From Perkinsus olseni (Eukaryota > Perkinsozoa > Perkinsida), in assembly GCA_013115125.1 (NCBI GenBank), contig JABANN010000060.1, positions 26,169-90,168 on the forward strand: a stretch of 64,000 bases of DNA. The letters run 5' to 3'. A program made the position numbers and the translations under genes. The notes beneath the pieces are model-generated. The model did no database searches. It was given only the letters and a program-made list of their open reading frames with translations, and was not told the origin of the DNA. Below are positions 33,796-44,965 of the stretch, piece after piece (the first letter of the stretch is position 1; every line of letters starts with the position of its first letter).

Positions 33796-36564
33796 ATGCC
33801 AGGGAGCAAAGTTATCATGTTCAATCTGGCGGCGGTTGCCGCTGCTGCTCCCTTCCTCGCTAAGCAGCAGTCGGAGGGCGGCAAAGTTTCTATCACTATC
33901 GCTACTACGAACGATGTTTACTCTATGTACGCCCGACCGATGTCTGGCAATGGTTACTACTTCGAGGGTACTCCTTCCGAGCAGTTCTACTCCATCTGTG
34001 AAGAGGATGCTGATACTTGTTACGGCACGGCTGGCGCGATGGACTTGCCCGAGGCGTCTGTAGATAAACTTTATAATATCAATCTGTCGGCTAGTGGTGG
34101 TAAGGTGATGACCATGGAAGACAGCGGCTGCGTTGATCCCTCCAAGTTCGACGACATGGTCCGTGACCCCGCTTCCGCTTGGGGAAACACGGCCCAGATG
34201 GCAGGCACCTACAAGTACCTCGGCCTCACTGCCGACACCGACGAGTATATCAGCATGCTGCCCGGTGATTTCGTGGCCATGTCTTACCTGTCATCCATCA
34301 CCTACGGTCAGCACATGGTGGACATGATGAACGCTGGTGAGGTCGACCTGGTCGCCTTCGGTGATCATGAATTCCAGTTCAAGAATAAGTGCCCTCCTGC
34401 AGACTTGGAAAACCATCCCGAATACAACGATGTCTGCCTGTCTTGGAATATGGCTACTGGTAACTTCCTTTACCTCGGAAGCAATGTTTTCGAGGATGCT
34501 GAGAAGACGAGACTCTATGGTTCGACCCTCAAGGTTGCTGATGAGATCTCTTTCGTCAATGCTACCGTCCCCAAGAACAAGAAGGTGTTCGACGAGGAGA
34601 CCAGCTACTATGCCCCCTCTGGGAACTACTGGTTCAAAATGGTCGAGGACAAGAAGGTCTGCTTCACCGGTACCACCGAGGCTTCTGCTGACCGCCCTAT
34701 TATCGGCAGTAATAACGTGTGGCTTTCCGACGAGTATGAGGCCGGGGTGAAGGCTACTCGTGAGATGAACGAGGATGGCTGTAATTTGGTTATCGTCCTC
34801 ACCCATCAGCGTGAGGGTTATGATGTTCTCTTCTGGAGGAAGGCGGTTGTGGAGGAGGGTATCAAGATCGATGCTATCATTGGAGGTCATGATCACTTCC
34901 CGGCCTTCTTGAATCTGCAACATCCCACTAAGCCTGATATCATTACTCCTGTGTGGAAGATGGGTATGGATGGTCAGATGCTCGGCAAGTTCGTCTTCGA
35001 CTTCGATGATCAGCATCCCAACGGAAAGCTTCGCTTCGCTCATGCTATCCCGGTTTTCGATGGTCAGTGCGACAAGCACTTCATCGGTACCGCCAACGAG
35101 GAGTGGTGGAAGAATAATGTCATGCAGACCTGGACACACTGGGTACAGCCTATCAAGCCTCTCCAGGACACCGACATGACCAATTTGCTCTTCGCTGGTT
35201 TGTACAACACTGCCGATATCCGTTCCACCGAGTCGCGCGTCGGCAACATGCTGGCCGATCTGTTCCTCCGTAACATGTCAGCTCACTTTGCAGCTCTCGA
35301 TGGTGGCAACATCCGTTATGGTTTGAGTCAGAACTTCACCGACCGTATCCCCCTCACCGAGTTGGACTTGTATGAAGAGAATCCCTTCCTTGATGGTATG
35401 CTGTCTTACGACATGTCCTTGATGGAGCTCTTCGGCTATATGATCTACTCTGCGCCTATCGCCATGGGTGGTCCCAATGCTCCTCGCCCGGTGACCTCTG
35501 GTTTTGAGATTGAGATGGATCCTACTACTACTGAGCATGGTGGTGTGAAGTTCATTCGCTTCACCGGCACGAGTCACATGGCGGGTATCGTCAACCGTAC
35601 CCAAACTGAGTGTGGTCACCCCACTTTGAAGTGTGGTGAGATCATTTGGAATGCTGAGGAGGGCTGGAAGGTCGATCCCTTCACTATGATCATTGTCACC
35701 GCCCCTGACTACAACGCCCGTTTCTCACCCGATGATTCTCCTCCTCTCCGCAGGTCGTACTACCTCACTCAGATGTCTGACCTCTGCAGGCGCGGTGCTG
35801 AGAGCTACGCCATCGACCTCAACGGAGAGTCCACCTCGTTCGCCTGCCCTCCTGGCCCCGACTTCTTCGAGTACTTGAATGAGAAGTTGCCCTGGACTGA
35901 CTGCGGCTACGTCGACGGTGGCTCCACTACTACTCCCAGTCCGATGCCCACCACCCCAGCCCCTACTCCTAGTACCACGACTGGGTCCTCTCGTCCCCAT
36001 TACACTGCGGAGTCCATTCGGGCCGCCGACGTCTTCTGTGGCAAGAAGGCCTCCGGTTCTTACTGCAAGTACTGGCAATCGGTGGAGGGTCAATTGTGTC
36101 ACGGCACCGATATATCTTGCAGTAGCCTGTTGGTTGAGGGGCGGAGGTTGACCGTCTCCGATGCCGACTCCGAGACTTGCTGGGCTCGTCTCGGTTCTAC
36201 CATCGCTGAGAGATCGGTTCATGTCTGGACTGATGAGGCCGTCACCCCCAAGGGCGTTGAAGTCATCGATACAACTACTCCAATGGCTGATGGTTCCGCT
36301 GGCGCCGCTCTGCTCCTTCCTAAGCCGTGGTACGTCGGTGGTGAGCACCCCGAGGACTTGGAGGCCTATGGCATCTACGACCCTGATGTTGAATCCATGA
36401 AGATGGCCAATCTTCCAGTTCGCCGTTGGTTGGAGAAGACCCCCGCTGCCGCTCCTCCGTCCTCCTTCGTTCTGGCGTCTTTCGGCGAGGCTCCGAAGAA
36501 GACTGTTGGTCAGTTCTATGGACCGAAGGTCAATCCTCGCACCATCCTCGCTCTACATCAGTAG
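33796..36564 (+). CDS. Secreted 5'-nucleotidase/UshA-like metallophosphoesterase
   Basis: An intronless gene of about 920 residues. The ATG at 33796 (or the internal one at 33817, MFNLAAVAAAAPFLA) gives a signal-peptide-like start. Metallophosphoesterase motifs are ITIATTNDVYSM, LVAFGDHEFQFK (GNHE-type, with D for N), VIVLTHQREGYD and IIGGHDH. The C-terminal 5'-nucleotidase domain follows: NMLADLFLRNMSAHFAALDG, GNIRYGL, and ITELDLYEENPF-like PLTELDLYEENPF. After about residue 730 a Thr/Pro/Ser linker leads to a Cys-containing extension of about 190 residues that I do not recognise. Probable role: extracellular or surface nucleotide hydrolysis for purine salvage. Codons prefer C- or T-ending forms more strongly than neighbours, suggesting high expression. 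Asp in place of the usual Asn of GNHE may affect activity. Confidence 0.85.
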   Translation: MPGSKVIMFNLAAVAAAAPFLAKQQSEGGKVSITIATTNDVYSMYARPMSGNGYYFEGTPSEQFYSICEEDADTCYGTAGAMDLPEASVDKLYNINLSASGGKVMTMEDSGCVDPSKFDDMVRDPASAWGNTAQMAGTYKYLGLTADTDEYISMLPGDFVAMSYLSSITYGQHMVDMMNAGEVDLVAFGDHEFQFKNKCPPADLENHPEYNDVCLSWNMATGNFLYLGSNVFEDAEKTRLYGSTLKVADEISFVNATVPKNKKVFDEETSYYAPSGNYWFKMVEDKKVCFTGTTEASADRPIIGSNNVWLSDEYEAGVKATREMNEDGCNLVIVLTHQREGYDVLFWRKAVVEEGIKIDAIIGGHDHFPAFLNLQHPTKPDIITPVWKMGMDGQMLGKFVFDFDDQHPNGKLRFAHAIPVFDGQCDKHFIGTANEEWWKNNVMQTWTHWVQPIKPLQDTDMTNLLFAGLYNTADIRSTESRVGNMLADLFLRNMSAHFAALDGGNIRYGLSQNFTDRIPLTELDLYEENPFLDGMLSYDMSLMELFGYMIYSAPIAMGGPNAPRPVTSGFEIEMDPTTTEHGGVKFIRFTGTSHMAGIVNRTQTECGHPTLKCGEIIWNAEEGWKVDPFTMIIVTAPDYNARFSPDDSPPLRRSYYLTQMSDLCRRGAESYAIDLNGESTSFACPPGPDFFEYLNEKLPWTDCGYVDGGSTTTPSPMPTTPAPTPSTTTGSSRPHYTAESIRAADVFCGKKASGSYCKYWQSVEGQLCHGTDISCSSLLVEGRRLTVSDADSETCWARLGSTIAERSVHVWTDEAVTPKGVEVIDTTTPMADGSAGAALLLPKPWYVGGEHPEDLEAYGIYDPDVESMKMANLPVRRWLEKTPAAAPPSSFVLASFGEAPKKTVGQFYGPKVNPRTILALHQ

Positions 36565-36566
36565 AC

Positions 36567-36931
36567 AAATTGTATAGTGAGAAGCTCCGGAGCGCCATCG
36601 AGGTGCTGGAGCTCGCTACAATGAGCCTTGTATATAGATGGCAATGATTGCCTGTATCTTCGTCTTTTGATACGTTCGTTGTCTATCCTCTTCCGTTGTG
36701 CTATATCCTATTTTGTCTTGCTATACGGTTCCTCACTGTGTGCTATATCAGCACGCGAAAAAGCGATTTTCCAGCTTAGCTGTGTCGAGTTGTTAGTAGT
36801 GAGCGAAGCGATACTACCGCAGCGGTAGGGAATCATCACTATATAGAACACAACATCATCGCATCGGAGGGTAGGAAATAGTAACAGCAAGTGGGGGCTA
36901 GTGGACAACTATCAAACACTCTTCGATTCAA
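36567..36931. other. Intergenic region between convergent genes
   Basis: T-rich 3' sequence shared by the 5'-nucleotidase-like gene (+) and the DUF3883 gene (-). No gene seen. Confidence 0.55.
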
Positions 36932-37776
36932 TCATCTCATTCGACGTCTTTGATGCTCTCGCATTTCGGTTTCAGTGACTGGGGTCTCACTAACCTCCTT
37001 CCTCTTCATACGTTTTGCCCGATCTCGAAGTTTCTTCTCATCGGATACGAGCATTATTTTCGACTCAGTATCCGAAGGTCGCTTCTCGACGATCTCCTTA
37101 GGGACACTCTGGTAGAGCTCCGGGTCAGCCAGGGTGATCGAGTACTGACTGGGCTTGTAGTCCACCCGCTTCTCTTGTATATTCGAGAAGAAGTCGGTGA
37201 GAACTGTCTGGATGCCCGGGCAATCTCCGGCAGCGTTCTTGACCAGGACCACAGCATAGTCGGCGTCAGGGTTCTGAGCGACGGCAAGCTCATTCCGGGA
37301 CATCTCAAATTTGATGGTGCCCTCAGACCGCAACGTCCCCTTCACTTCAAGCCGAACCCAGCGGGGCCCGTCCTCCCTCGGCTTAGAGAAGACACCTTTG
37401 GTATCGAGAAACTCGAAGTCATACCCGAGCCGATCGTCCAGGCCCTCCCGGCCATGTTCGGGATAGCAAGCAGTTCTTGCACTGGTCTTCCACCAGTCGA
37501 GCGAGAACTCATCACCATAGATCTCCTGGAGAGTGTGAGCCACGAAAAGCTCCGCCAGGATACCCGCGTCCTCCAGCTTGCCCTTTATAGCGGAGTCGAA
37601 GACCATTCGCAGACCATTGCCAGAATGACGTTGGTTCCGATAGAAGCGACCTTGAGGTGCTCTCAGTGGATGGTAGGAGCTACTCCGCGGAGCACCGGAG
37701 CTCGAGGACACAGCTCCGGCGCTGGGGAGGTCCTCGGCGGCGGAACCCGACGACAAAGATTCGGGAGAAGACGACA
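36932..37776 (-). CDS. DUF3883-domain protein (NO VEIN C-terminal / PD-(D/E)XK-like)
   Basis: Single open frame from the ATG at 37774-37776 (MSSSPESLSSGSAAEDLPSA) to a stop at 36932, about 280 residues. A serine-rich N-terminus is followed by LRMVFDSAIKGKLEDAG and AELFVAHTLQEIYG. The core is LGYDFEFLDTKG, RWVRLEVKGTL, GTIKFEMSRNEL and ADYAVVLVKNAAG. This order (GYDF, then EVKGT, then F-x-MSRNE, then Y-x-V-x-LV) is that of DUF3883, a domain with a nuclease-like fold found at the end of plant NO VEIN and in bacterial restriction and defence proteins. D of GYDF and E/K of EVK would be the catalytic set. The C-terminus is highly basic. Its cellular role is unknown. Confidence 0.75.
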
Positions 37777-37914
37777 TTCGGTGGAACCTGAGCGGACTAA
37801 GGTACCCTCCAACTACTTCCAACACGAAGCAAAAGACAAAGGGAGACGATTACTGTGCATCACATCCGATGGTCATGCGTGAAACATCAGAGCCTCGAGC
37901 CTGGCATCATCAGC

Positions 37915-38499
37915 CTACGCTCCGCTTCTATTCGGCCTATTGGTTGCCGGTGGTCGTGCTCCCTTCCCGCCTTGTTGCAGCAGCGGCCTCTGCAAGGCGC
38001 CTGGTCGTTGTGGTACTCGCGGTCTGCCATCCGGCGAGCCGCCCTTGCCGGGCAGCCCGATCGGTCTAGGTCGTCCATCCACGCCGGGTACTCGGGTTGG
38101 CGACGGCGAGCGAGCCGACCGAGACGCAGCCTTCGCCTTAGGTCGCGGCTGCACTTCCCGAACCATCGATGCTTTCGGCTCAGGCCTATCCACGAACAAT
38201 AAATCGGACACCGAGACGCACTACCCCAACGATGACCTTGCCGCTGCCACTGGTTGTTCCACACTGGGTTGTGGCTGCTTTGTAGGCAGGCTCTGCAAGG
38301 AGCCCTGGGGCCCTCCGGTCCCCGAAGAAGCTGCTGAGTTCACACTCGTCGCAGAGGCCCCCTCTTTGGCTGCTGCCCGCGCAGCCGCACGCTCCCGTTC
38401 CTCCTTCGACATAGACTGCATCAGTACGTGATTATAATACTCGTTGATTTCCTCATCAGAATATCCCCTCAACCGTAGCTCGGCCTTCCATGCATCCAT
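37915..38499 (-). CDS. Small basic protein, unrecognised
   Basis: The ATG at 38497-38499 gives MDAWKAELRLRGYSDEEINE, a short helical domain continuing YYNHVLMQSMSKEERERAAA. An Ala/Ser/Pro-rich stretch follows. After an intron of about 50 bp the second exon is rich in Arg, Pro and Gly (RPEPKASMVREVQPRPKAKA) and ends NRPNRSGA-stop. About 185 residues. I do not recognise it. A separate short open frame just upstream (38525-38715, minus) encodes SIEERYRTIRRDREVWVDGL and then LELLRLECRLLKKSEN. It could be a 5' exon of this gene or a tiny gene of its own. Confidence 0.5.
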
Positions 38500-38945
38500 C
38501 CTGACTGGACACCCTCCCCCTCGGACTACACCCTCATCCTACTGCTCGCCGACAGGCCGACTCCTCCAGTACGCGAGTTTATCGTTCTCGCTCTTCTTCA
38601 ACAGCCGACACTCAAGTCGCAGCAGTTCGAGACCATCCACCCAGACCTCGCGATCTCTCCTGATCGTCCTGTACCGCTCCTCGATACTCTTGCCATCTGA
38701 ACAAGTCATTACAGCGCACGCCCTGGTGATCGATTTAACCCCGAGGTACTACCACTGTTTTTGTACTTGAAGGAGAAGTAGTTAGACTGAGCTGTATCTC
38801 GATGGACTGACGTAATGGAGAGCACTGAGATCATCACATCTGGGTCCTCAGGATCTGCGAGTCTCTCATCCCGGGCGGAAATACCCTCCAGCCGCGCCCA
38901 CCCTTCTCGAACTCCTTCCTACTTTCCCACAGACACCAGTACCTG

Positions 38946-40247
38946 CTAGGGCCGTCTGTCACCCGATTTAAGCCACGCGGTCCACGACCATTTCTTCGGG
39001 ACATAGTCCTTAGCCCAGCCCTTCTCCTGCGCCTTCCGTTTGAGGTCCTCAATATCAGGCTCGGAGTCGCTACTCCCTCGAGGCAAAAGCTGGCACACTG
39101 CGGCGAAGACCTCCGCTCCTCCTCCTCCACGGAGGCTTCGGGTGGATTTTCGTCGTTCGAGTCGGCCTTGTAGGACCGAGGCGAGCACCTTGACTTTTCT
39201 ACTGCCCCCTAAATTCCGCAGTACCTCATCACCCATCACGTTGAGGACCTCGCCATCTGCAAAGGAGAGGCATCCATGCACCTTACGGCCTGCCAGGCTA
39301 CACAGCGCTGGGTGGAGGTCGGGGTCTAGTCCTTCGAGGAGAGGGTCTTCGTCCACATCAGAGTCATCAACAGTCCCATCCACTACGACAGGGATGGTAG
39401 TGACTGCTGCCTCCCACACGCTCACCCTTTCGGAATGTGAGAGAAATCTGACCGGCCACGCTGCCGTCTTTGGCATGGAGCTTGTGCCTGAGAAGGAGCC
39501 TCCGCATCGCTCCGCCCAGCTTTCACTACTCTTTTCTAACATTCAGGAATTTATCAGCCTGCTTGAAGAAGTGTTTGTCCACCGACCACTGCACGGAGCC
39601 GATCAGCGAGTCCGACCGCGGCCCGGACTTCCTGTCCATCAACGACAGCTTCACGTGTGAGCACCCCTGAGGGACTGCCAGCCGCCGCGTCTCCTCCCAC
39701 TTGGCATTCTTGTTAACTGAGAGCGACAGAGAGTTCATCGACATAGCAATGGTTTGGCGGCCGACCCATCGTCTTGCACGATTCATACTTGGCTTCCACG
39801 GTAACATAGAGGTTTGCCTTACCCAGGAGGGAAGTGTTGCGGAAGTCCTTTGCCGAATGCACTGTGATCATTATGAAGAAGCCTGGGTGCTACGGGAGAA
39901 GTTACGAGACACCGTGGAGATGGTACCAACCTTATCGATCCCCCAGGCCAGAAAGAGTCTATCAATTCCACAGAAGGCCCGAACGTCGAAGCCCTTCCAG
40001 CACTGCTTACACTTGGCGAAGCACCATCGTAGACTGAGCAAGGCCGCGGAGAGAACTTCTTGTGGGAACGCAGAGGAGAGAAGGGCCCGGGCAAAGTCAC
40101 CATTACCCACCAGAAGCCGCATACAGCGAAGATCGCGAAGACGCTGGCAGCAGAGCCGGCCGCTCCGAGCAGGCCTCCACTCGGGATCATCATCGACATC
40201 ACATTCCCTCCGACCCCCGCCACAGCTCGCGCTGCTCCCACTGACAT
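38946..40247 (-). CDS. Membrane-anchored C2-domain protein
   Basis: The ATG at 40245-40247 opens MSVGAARAVAGVGGNVMSMM and a hydrophobic segment (AASVFAIFAVCGFWWVMVTL), a likely single membrane anchor. Further exons give WKGFDVRAFCGIDRLFLAWG and FFIMITVHSAKDFRNTSLL. Then come LYVTVEAKYESCKTM, WEETRRLAVP, VKLSLMDRKSG and DSLIGSV, which together make a C2 domain (beta strands with the DSLIG turn). An exon with GSVAGQISLTF closes the C2 fold. The tail is acidic, then basic, ending TAWLKSGDRRP-stop. C2 domains bind membranes, often with calcium; here few of the calcium-binding Asp residues are evident. This N-terminal anchor plus C2 layout is frequent in alveolates. Exon edges at 39500-39550 are approximate. 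Confidence 0.6.
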
Positions 40248-40397
40248 ATTGGGAAGGTAGGCTGGTAGAATGCTGTTTGTAGAACGCAAGAAGCGTGTGA
40301 GGAGAGAGAAGCTTCTTCAGTATATTTACGTCCTTATTGATAACTAATGTGCACACTTACGTAGTTGGGCCAACAGCAACGACCACACCATCATCAC

Positions 40398-40433
<36 letters not shown>
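40398..40433. repeat. (CTG)n microsatellite
   Basis: About eleven CTG triplets in a row lie in the short gap between the C2-domain gene and the end of the GMP synthase gene. Confidence 0.9.
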
Positions 40434-40445
40434 GGGAGAGGTCAG

Positions 40446-42967
40446 CTACTCCCATTCGATGGTAGCCGGCGGCTTGGAGGAGACGTCGTATCTGTCGAAC
40501 AGAGAAAGATGTGCGCAGAGGAGCGGTCGAGAGGATACTTACACAACGCGATTGATTCCCTTGCACTCGTTGATAATACGAGTACTGATGCGGCCTAGCA
40601 GGTCATAGGGCATCTGATACCAATCGGCAGTCATGAAATCGGTGGTTTGAACCTGAGACACCGATGATGGTGACGAAGACCGGTCGTTGGTGATGGCTAC
40701 AGCCCGGAGAACGAGGGTTCTCTCGTAGGTACGTTGGTCGCCCATCACTCCAACTGAACGGACGGTGGGTAGGAGGACCTGAAGGGAGCGTCTCGGAGAC
40801 AGCTCGGGTGAGTTCGATCAGCGTACAGCGAAGGCCTGGCCGATGTTGTCGTACTGGCCGCTGGCATGGAGCTCCTCCATGTAGATAGCGTCAGCTTCAC
40901 GGAGCAGGTCTAAGAGGGGACCACTGCGCTCACTGTAACAGCTGCGGCCGAGCTCACCAGCCTTCTCCTTGTCCACCGAGTCGATGATCCTGATAGCAAG
41001 GCCCGGGCCCGGGAAGGGATGGCGGTTGACCGAATCGGCGTGAAGACCTGACAGCACGTCGACTGCACGACGGGTGGGAGGAAGGTGAACATACCAAGTT
41101 CAAGCCCCAGCTTCCTGACCTCGTCCTTGAACAGCAGTCTGAGGGGCTCAAGGATCTGCATCTTCATTCGGGCAGGGAGGCCGCCGACGTTGTGATGCGT
41201 CTTGATGGTGCCTGAAGCATGGGGAGCCTATGATGGAAGCCCTCCGGGCCTGTAGAACTCACTCGAGGGTCCCTTGTAAGAGGTGGACTCGATGACATCA
41301 GGGTAGAGGGTACCCTGGAGGAGGACGCAATTGGCAGGGTCCAAGTTCATGTTGTTGATGGCCTTCTCGAAGCTGTCAATGAAGAGGCCGCCAATGATCT
41401 TCCTCTTCCTCTCGGGTTCCTTGACGTCCTTCAGCTTCGCCATGAAGTCCTCGCTAGCGTCGAGGACTTGTAGGTTGAGGCCAGGGAGATGGGAGTCCAA
41501 ACGCTCCTTCACCTCGCTGGCTTCGTTCTTACGCAAGAGTCCGGTATCCACCAAGAAGGGATGGAACCTGGGTGAATCGATTACCCACATTATGACCACC
41601 ATCATCCCTCACTTGTCTCCCAACGCTTTGTAAACCAAGGCTGCGGCGACTGAGCTATCAACACCACCAGAGACAGCAGCAATGACATGCTTGTCTCCCA
41701 CCACACCTGAGCCAGCAACAATTACCTGCACGGAAGAACACAAAAACTGTCCCCACGCTTGATTCTCTCCAACTCCTTGTGCACGAAGTTCTGCATGTTC
41801 CACTGGGGCTTGCAGCCACAGATGACAACCGCGAAGGCCCTGAGCATCTCCGCGCCATCAACGCTGTGAGTGACCTCTGGGTGGAATTGGATACCGAACC
41901 TGATACGACCAACATCCCACCAAAACCAGTACACCTTCCTTTACATCTTCCTCCCATCGGTGGCCTGGATGACGGCATGCTCGCAAGTGTCAGTGCTGCC
42001 CACGATCTCGAAGCCCTCAGGCAGCTTCGTCACCTTATCTCCATGAGACATCCACACTCGAGTGGCATCTGAACAGAGAGCCTCGCGCCCCCCTCGCCCA
42101 GCAGCCGCGCACTTACTGCCGTCGATGCCGGTGAAGAGGCCTTGACGCTTCTTGTCTTCCTTGAAGTGAACGACGGCATGGCCGTACTCTCTCTTCTTGC
42201 CAGGTTCCACTCTACCACCATGAGTATACCTAAACTCCATCTTGCAATCTTGCACAATCTTGCAATTCCTCAACTTACACCATCTCCTGCATTCCATAGC
42301 AGATACCGAGAACGGGGATCCTGTTAGTATCGATCCACTCCCAGACCCCGGGGGCGAGATGAGGGCTTCCCTCGTCGTACACCGAGCTAGGGCCGCCGGA
42401 CAGGATCACACCAGCGGGGCCAAACTTCTTGATCTGATGGTAATGAAAGCGACTGTAAGACGCAACCTCCCCTCGGTCATTGGTATCGGGCGCAGAACCT
42501 AGTTCAGAGCGGGTCGGGTGAATTGCAGCTTTCACTATTCACCCTCGAACAGAGCGCACATCCATTCGAGGCGGGAAAATCTCGAGGAGTCAGAAAATAT
42601 TCCAGCGTCCCAGGCCCTCGTGCATGGAACACTGGAAACCACATGATGAGGTAGAACGGAGCTAAGCACACGATTGAGCAGCTTACCTCATCGACAGTGG
42701 CCAGACAGGACCTCAGCTCTGAGTACACGCCGATGTCACGACAACGACGGCAGATCAAATGGGAGAACTGGGAGCCGAAGTCCAATACTAGGATACGGGA
42801 GAGTCTGAATATGGCACATGACCCAGGTTCGATCCCCACACCCCGCATTTCTACCCCTCAGAAACCTCCAAGCCCTCCTCAGTATGATGACCGGACAAGT
42901 CCCTGAGATTGGGGATATCGCGGTCGTCGACGGTACTGCTGCCATTGCTGTTGCTGGTATTAGACAT
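40446..42967 (-). CDS. GMPS: GMP synthase (glutamine-hydrolysing)
   Basis: Converts XMP to GMP using glutamine and ATP, in the cytosol. The ATG at 42965-42967 starts a short lead exon ([20 protein letters not shown]). The glutamine amidotransferase domain follows: [42 protein letters not shown] (catalytic Cys) and [12 protein letters not shown] (His/Glu). The ATP-pyrophosphatase domain shows [56 protein letters not shown] and [12 protein letters not shown]. The C-terminal domain gives [12 protein letters not shown], and, after a final intron, [20 protein letters not shown] at 40446-40448. All active-site motifs are intact. At least ten short introns. It lies head to tail with RAE1. Confidence 0.95.
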
Positions 42968-43155
42968 TAATGAGACGTGGTAGTAGAAGAAGAAGCAGAA
43001 GGAATCAGCCAGGAATGGTAACTTCACCGAACTCCAGCTTCCATGCGCCCCAACACAATTCCCTATCGCGACCACAATGTGCGCGTATAATAGTACGTTA
43101 CGTAGACTGCAGCACGCCTTCGGCTACCGCCTTCGCCCTAGGTTGTGCTTCGGTT

Positions 43156-44774
43156 TCACCTCAGCCTCGTGTACCTTGGGGAATCCTGTGGAAGGCAGCA
43201 AGAACAGGCAGAGGACTCTACCTTATGGATGAGGATTTTGGTGACGGGATAGTTCTTGGCAAACTCGTAACCCTTACTCCAGTCGTTACCTAACGAATGT
43301 TTGTCTCTGTTTCTAGCAAGGATCAACCTCGGATACTACCAACAGCATAGGCCAGCATATCGCCCTGAGTGCTGAACTTGGCTGCTGTGAGAGGGTAGTG
43401 GCAATTCTGGAAGGCCTTCAGCCGTTGCTTCTGCTCCTTATCCCAGATCATGAAAGTACCGTCACCACCCGCCGTCACAAATGTACCTACAAGAACGTAT
43501 ATTTCGACCTCATCGATCGCAAGAGCGAGTACTGAAAGTCGGATGGAAGTCCACAGCGTTGACCGGATAGATCTCATCGTTTGTCCCTAACAAAAATCAT
43601 ATCAAGCCCAATCTGAGCTCATCCTGAAGGGCCTACTATGGCACTTGAACGTGAAGGACTTGTCTTTCATATTCTCCTCGACGTAGGCGATAGAGCAGCG
43701 GCCTTCAATACTCGCTATCTGACAAGAACGTCAGGCTGCTGTTCGGGACGGTCGCGGCGGCGGCCTCTTTCCTACAGCGTATCCACTTTTCTCTGGGAAG
43801 CACGCTACACAACGTGTCTGCATCTTCAGCTGACTCTGGATGCTCTTATAGGGGTTGGGGTTTTGGGTCAGCGTTTGAAGATTGTAAACCACCACATGAC
43901 GATCGGCGGTGGCGCAGACCAGAAGCGGGAAACTGACAGTAGAAGAAGGGAGTGGGTCGGAGGGCACTGAGGTCAGCTGCTCCACTCACTTGCAGTCCAT
44001 CGCGTACAGGCGTTCGGGGAGCTGCAGTGTCGCGACGGGATTGGGTTGACCGGGGGACCAGAACCGCAAGGACTTGTCCCACGACCCGGATATGCACATT
44101 TTCATCTCCTCTACCCATACAACTTTCTTAACCTGACGATACACAGAGAAGCATCAACGGAAGTACTGGGCGCCAAGGAGATGGGCAATCACCACAGGGC
44201 GGCCCACGGGCAACGACAAAGCAGCAACTGTTTCACGAGAGCGCTGCTCCTAGACCAGATTCCCGGTCCTTACCGGTGCGTCATGTTGTCCAATCTGCTG
44301 ATCTCGCTGGGCTTGTAGATTATACATCTTAACCTTATTATCACACCCAGCTGATATAACATTAGCCCCGTCCTTCGTGAAGCAGCAGGACAGCACCGGC
44401 GCTTCATGACCATACCTAATCTTCACCAACTCCTGCCCTCTACCGCCGCCAGCAGGACCTACGCTAGCTTGGGAGTAGCCTGGATAGTGTTCGAGCCAGA
44501 AGAACCTCCGAAGGCACTGGTACTAGCCTGCGTCGCAACTTCCCATATCCGAACTTGCTTGTCCCAAGACGCGGCGGCCAGGACGTTGGCAGTCGGGGAC
44601 CATGCGAGCTCGCTGACAGTATCACCAGGGGACTGTGCCACCTCGTGACCTGACGAGGACTGGAAGGAGAGGGCGAGGGGCGAGAAAGGGCCTACTGTTA
44701 TTCGTGTTGGGATTTTTCGGGGCGACAGCGCCGCTGCCAAAACCACCGCCACCGAATGCGCTGCTGCCGAACAT
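43156..44774 (-). CDS. RAE1: mRNA export factor RAE1/GLE2 (WD40 repeat)
   Basis: Nuclear-pore-associated WD40 propeller that binds NUP98 GLEBS motifs and takes part in mRNA export. The ATG at 44772-44774 gives MFGSSAFGGGGFGSGAVAPK, the FG-like N-terminus of the family. SVSELAWSP-type blade 1 follows (DTVSELAWSPTANVLAAASW, then DKQVRIWEV). Further blades read APVLSCCFTKDGANVISAGC, KMCISGSWDKSLRFW, LVCATADRHVVVYNLQ, TFVTAGGDGTFMIWDKEQKQ and YPLTAAKFSTQGDMLAYAVG. The family-specific ending YDWSKGYEF, then YPVTKILIHK is present, with a short last exon to a stop at 43156-43158. Exons are separated by introns of 40-60 bp. Confidence 0.9.
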
Positions 44775-44965
44775 TATACCACTGTAGCTTGCTCTTCTTG
44801 GCTTCCAGCAGTAGGAGGGGTATCAAGCGTGGAGGAAATGCAAGAGAGCAAGTGAAAGACCTCCCACTGAAAATAAAGACCTCCCTCATTGGCCCTCACT
44901 AGAACGCGGAAGTATCTTATATCGCAGAAAGTCATGCTTAAATTCGGGCGCCCCTCAGAGGCTGT

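Noticed and set aside
34291-36348. Minus-strand open frames of 282 and 207 codons inside the 5'-nucleotidase-like gene
   Set aside because: Exact antisense of a strongly biased intronless gene; codon bias avoids stops on the opposite strand. No domains.
36950-37882. 310-codon plus-strand open frame opposite the DUF3883 gene
   Set aside because: Antisense shadow; the minus-strand product has a clear domain, the plus-strand one does not.
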